The notes under the pieces: model-generated
Database searches by the model: none
What the model was told of the DNA's origin: nothing
Seen by the model: only the letters and a program-made list of their open reading frames with translations
Part shown: positions 15,818 to 17,419 of the stretch, in pieces
How positions within the stretch are numbered: position 1 is the stretch's first letter
Layout of the letters: the number at the start of each line of letters is the position of its first letter
Assembly (NCBI GenBank): GCA_946481205.1
Contig: CAMLNB010000057.1
Coordinates: forward strand, 1-17,419
Direction: 5' to 3'
DNA length: 17,419 nucleotides
Source: an uncultured Kangiella sp.
GTDB taxonomy: Bacteria; Pseudomonadota; Gammaproteobacteria; Enterobacterales; DSM-103792
Made by a program: the position numbers and the translations under genes

Positions 15818-15997
15818 ATGCGCGGCGTTGCCAAGGCGAATCTGCCGGAAAAAATCTGCCCGGTCTGCCAGCGCCCGTTCCGCTGGCGCAAGCGCTGGGA
15901 AAAAAATTGGGATGCAGTCAAGTACTGCTCCGATGCCTGTCGCGGGCGTCGGCGCGGCATCTCCTCAACGGAAACATATGATGACGGCCATTCGTGA
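15818..15997 (+). CDS. DUF2256 family small zinc-ribbon-like protein
   Basis: The protein has 59 residues: MRGVAKANLPEKICPVCQRP, then a basic, Trp-rich stretch RWRKRWEKNWDAVKYC, then SDACRGRRR. The Cys set C14, C17, C37 and C41 (CxxC and CxxxC) suggests a bound metal. DUF2256 proteins are short and, as I recall, are commonly encoded next to FeS-type photolyase genes; their role is not established. The start lies 9 bp after the upstream stop. The gene overlaps the next one by 20 bp in a different frame (ATG at 15978 inside it), pointing to translational coupling. A nucleic-acid-binding or photolyase-accessory role is inferred from the basic residues and position. Confidence 0.85.
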   Translation: MRGVAKANLPEKICPVCQRPFRWRKRWEKNWDAVKYCSDACRGRRRGISSTETYDDGHS

Positions 15998-17419
15998 AGT
16001 TCGTTTGATCCTCGGTGATCAATTGCATGCCGGCCATTCCTGGTTTCGGGAACGGCGCGATGATGTGTTGTATGTCATGGCCGAGTTGCAACAGGAAAGC
16101 CATTACGTCAAACACCATGCCCAGAAACTGCTGGCTTTTTTTGCCAGTATGCGCGCGTTTGCCGAGGCGCTGCAGAAAGCCGGCCATCGTGTTCATTATG
16201 TACGCATTAGCGAACCGGCAAGCCGGCAATCATTTGTGCAATTGCTACGTGCGGTACTGGCCGAGCAGCAATGTCAGGCCGTGGCGTATCAGTTGCCGGA
16301 CGAGTGGCGGCTGGATCAGGAACTGCGCACGCTCTCTGCAGAGTCCGGTTTGCAGGTGACGGTTTACGACAGCGAGCATTTCTACACCGAACGCGAAGCG
16401 GTCGCGCAGTTCTTCGGCAGCAAGCAGTACCGGATGGAGTATTTCTACCGGCAGCTGCGCCAGCGTCATCAGGTTCTGGTCAGCAAGACCGGCGAGCCGG
16501 TGGGCGGTCAGTGGAACTATGATGCCGACAACCGCGAACGCTGGGATGGCGAGCCGGCGATTCCGGTCGAGCCGTGGCGCAAACAGGATCTGTCGGCGCT
16601 GTGGCAGGAGATTGTCGATGCCGGTGTGCCGTATTTCGGTGAGCCCAGGGCCGACGCGTTTTTCTGGCCGACCACGCGCCGGATGGCGCAGGCCGATTTG
16701 CGCAGCTTTGTCTCTAATCGGTTGCCGTGGTTTGGTCGTTTTCAGGATGCCTTGGCGGACAACGAAAACTGGCTGTTTCACTCGCGGCTATCGTTTGCGC
16801 TCAATGCCAAACTGATCACGCCGCAAGAGGTTGTTGATGCGGCCGTCGCGGCCTATCACGATGAACCAGATCGTTATCCGCTGGCTGCGGTCGAGGGTTT
16901 CGTCCGGCAGATCCTCGGCTGGCGTGAATACGTGCGCGGCGTCTATTGGGCCAAGATGCCGACGTATCGGCAGCAGAATGCGTTGCAGCATCGGCGGCCG
17001 CTGCCGTGGTGGTACTGGACCGGCGAGACCAAGATGCGCTGTTTGCAGCAGGCCATTCGCGGCTCACTGCAAAACGCTTACGCCCACCATATTCAGCGCT
17101 TGATGATCACCGGCAATTTTGCCTTGCTCGCCGGTTGCGATCCGGACGAGGTCGATGCCTGGTACCTCGGCATTTACATCGATGCGCTGGAATGGGTCGA
17201 GCTGCCGAATACGCGCGGCATGAGTCAGTTCGCCGATGGTGGTTTGCTTGGCTCGAAGCCGTATGTGTCGGGTGGAGCTTACATTCACCGCATGGGCAAT
17301 CACTGCGCACAGTGCCATTACAAGGTCAAGGACAAAACCGGCGAGCGCGCCTGTCCGTTCAACAGCCTGTATTGGCATTTCATTGATCGCCATGCCGAGC
17401 GCTGGCTGAAGAACCAGCG
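15978..17419 (+). CDS. FeS-BCP type photolyase/cryptochrome (PhrB/CryB class), 3' end outside window
   Basis: The frame is open from the ATG at 15978 to the window edge, giving 480 full residues; a second ATG at 15981 would shorten it by one. It begins MMTAIREVRLILGDQLH, as in the DPRP family. The FAD domain carries FVRQILGWREYVRG, YWTGETKMRC, and the HHIQR sequence (H370, H371, R374) that fits the HHxxR motif needed for (6-4) photoproduct repair in Agrobacterium PhrB. C355, C443, C446 and C459 fit the 4Fe-4S ligands of that protein (recalled as 350, 438, 441, 454) with a constant offset of five. The enzyme repairs UV (6-4) lesions using light and a flavin. Family members run a little over 500 residues, so only a short C-terminal tail is missing. 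Confidence 0.95.
   Translation, partial: MMTAIREVRLILGDQLHAGHSWFRERRDDVLYVMAELQQESHYVKHHAQKLLAFFASMRAFAEALQKAGHRVHYVRISEPASRQSFVQLLRAVLAEQQCQAVAYQLPDEWRLDQELRTLSAESGLQVTVYDSEHFYTEREAVAQFFGSKQYRMEYFYRQLRQRHQVLVSKTGEPVGGQWNYDADNRERWDGEPAIPVEPWRKQDLSALWQEIVDAGVPYFGEPRADAFFWPTTRRMAQADLRSFVSNRLPWFGRFQDALADNENWLFHSRLSFALNAKLITPQEVVDAAVAAYHDEPDRYPLAAVEGFVRQILGWREYVRGVYWAKMPTYRQQNALQHRRPLPWWYWTGETKMRCLQQAIRGSLQNAYAHHIQRLMITGNFALLAGCDPDEVDAWYLGIYIDALEWVELPNTRGMSQFADGGLLGSKPYVSGGAYIHRMGNHCAQCHYKVKDKTGERACPFNSLYWHFIDRHAERWLKNQ

Noticed and set aside
1..17419. CRISPR array, insertion sequence, tRNA/rRNA, toxin-antitoxin or phage-defence module
   Set aside because: No regularly spaced repeats, transposase-like frames, cloverleaf sequences or recognisable defence proteins were seen on either strand.

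Overview
The window is an ordinary-looking stretch of a chromosome from a Gram-negative bacterium, most likely a gammaproteobacterium. This is inferred from a 196-residue RutE-type reductase closely matching the Escherichia coli protein in length and recalled sequence, from TrhO, a TIGR02647-like small protein, a lipobox lipoprotein, and a DUF2256/FeS-photolyase pair. Base composition is moderately GC-rich and even. I see no phage, transposon, CRISPR array, tRNA or rRNA, and no clear sign of recent transfer. Both ends cut through a gene.

Left part (1-5021): the C-terminal EAL phosphodiesterase part of a probable GGDEF-EAL c-di-GMP protein runs off the left edge. It converges on a leftward block of three genes: an unknown 105-residue protein, a TIGR02647-like small protein and a RutE-like nitroreductase. 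Divergent from these is trhO, the tRNA U34 hydroxylase, which is separated from a leftward APC amino-acid permease by a strong bidirectional terminator.

Middle part (5022-9862): a 324-bp divergent intergenic region contains a long RNA-type hairpin and leads into a lipoprotein that joins a PQQ-type sugar-dehydrogenase beta-propeller to a C-terminal region with two CXXCH heme c motifs. After it comes a tight three-gene run: a GNAT acetyltransferase, an MDR quinone-oxidoreductase-like enzyme and a flavin-reductase-like split-barrel protein.

Right part (9962-17419): a 1385-residue multi-pass envelope protein of unknown function dominates. It has a cleavable signal peptide, two large predicted periplasmic regions, several membrane segments, a second signal-peptide-like segment in mid-protein, and a short segment resembling the start of TonB-dependent receptors (VTGSRIKR). 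A perfect 15-bp terminator hairpin ends this unit. A light-dependent DNA-repair cluster follows: a divergent photolyase/cryptochrome-like flavoprotein in which the classical proximal electron-transfer Trp position reads Pro, then a 59-residue DUF2256 zinc-ribbon-like protein, then an overlapping FeS-BCP type photolyase (PhrB/CryB class) that runs off the right edge with all four cluster cysteines and the HHxxR motif present.

The strongest candidates for something undescribed are the giant membrane protein with its receptor-like motif and the photolyase-like protein with altered electron-transfer residues. No multi-gene system of an obviously new kind was found.
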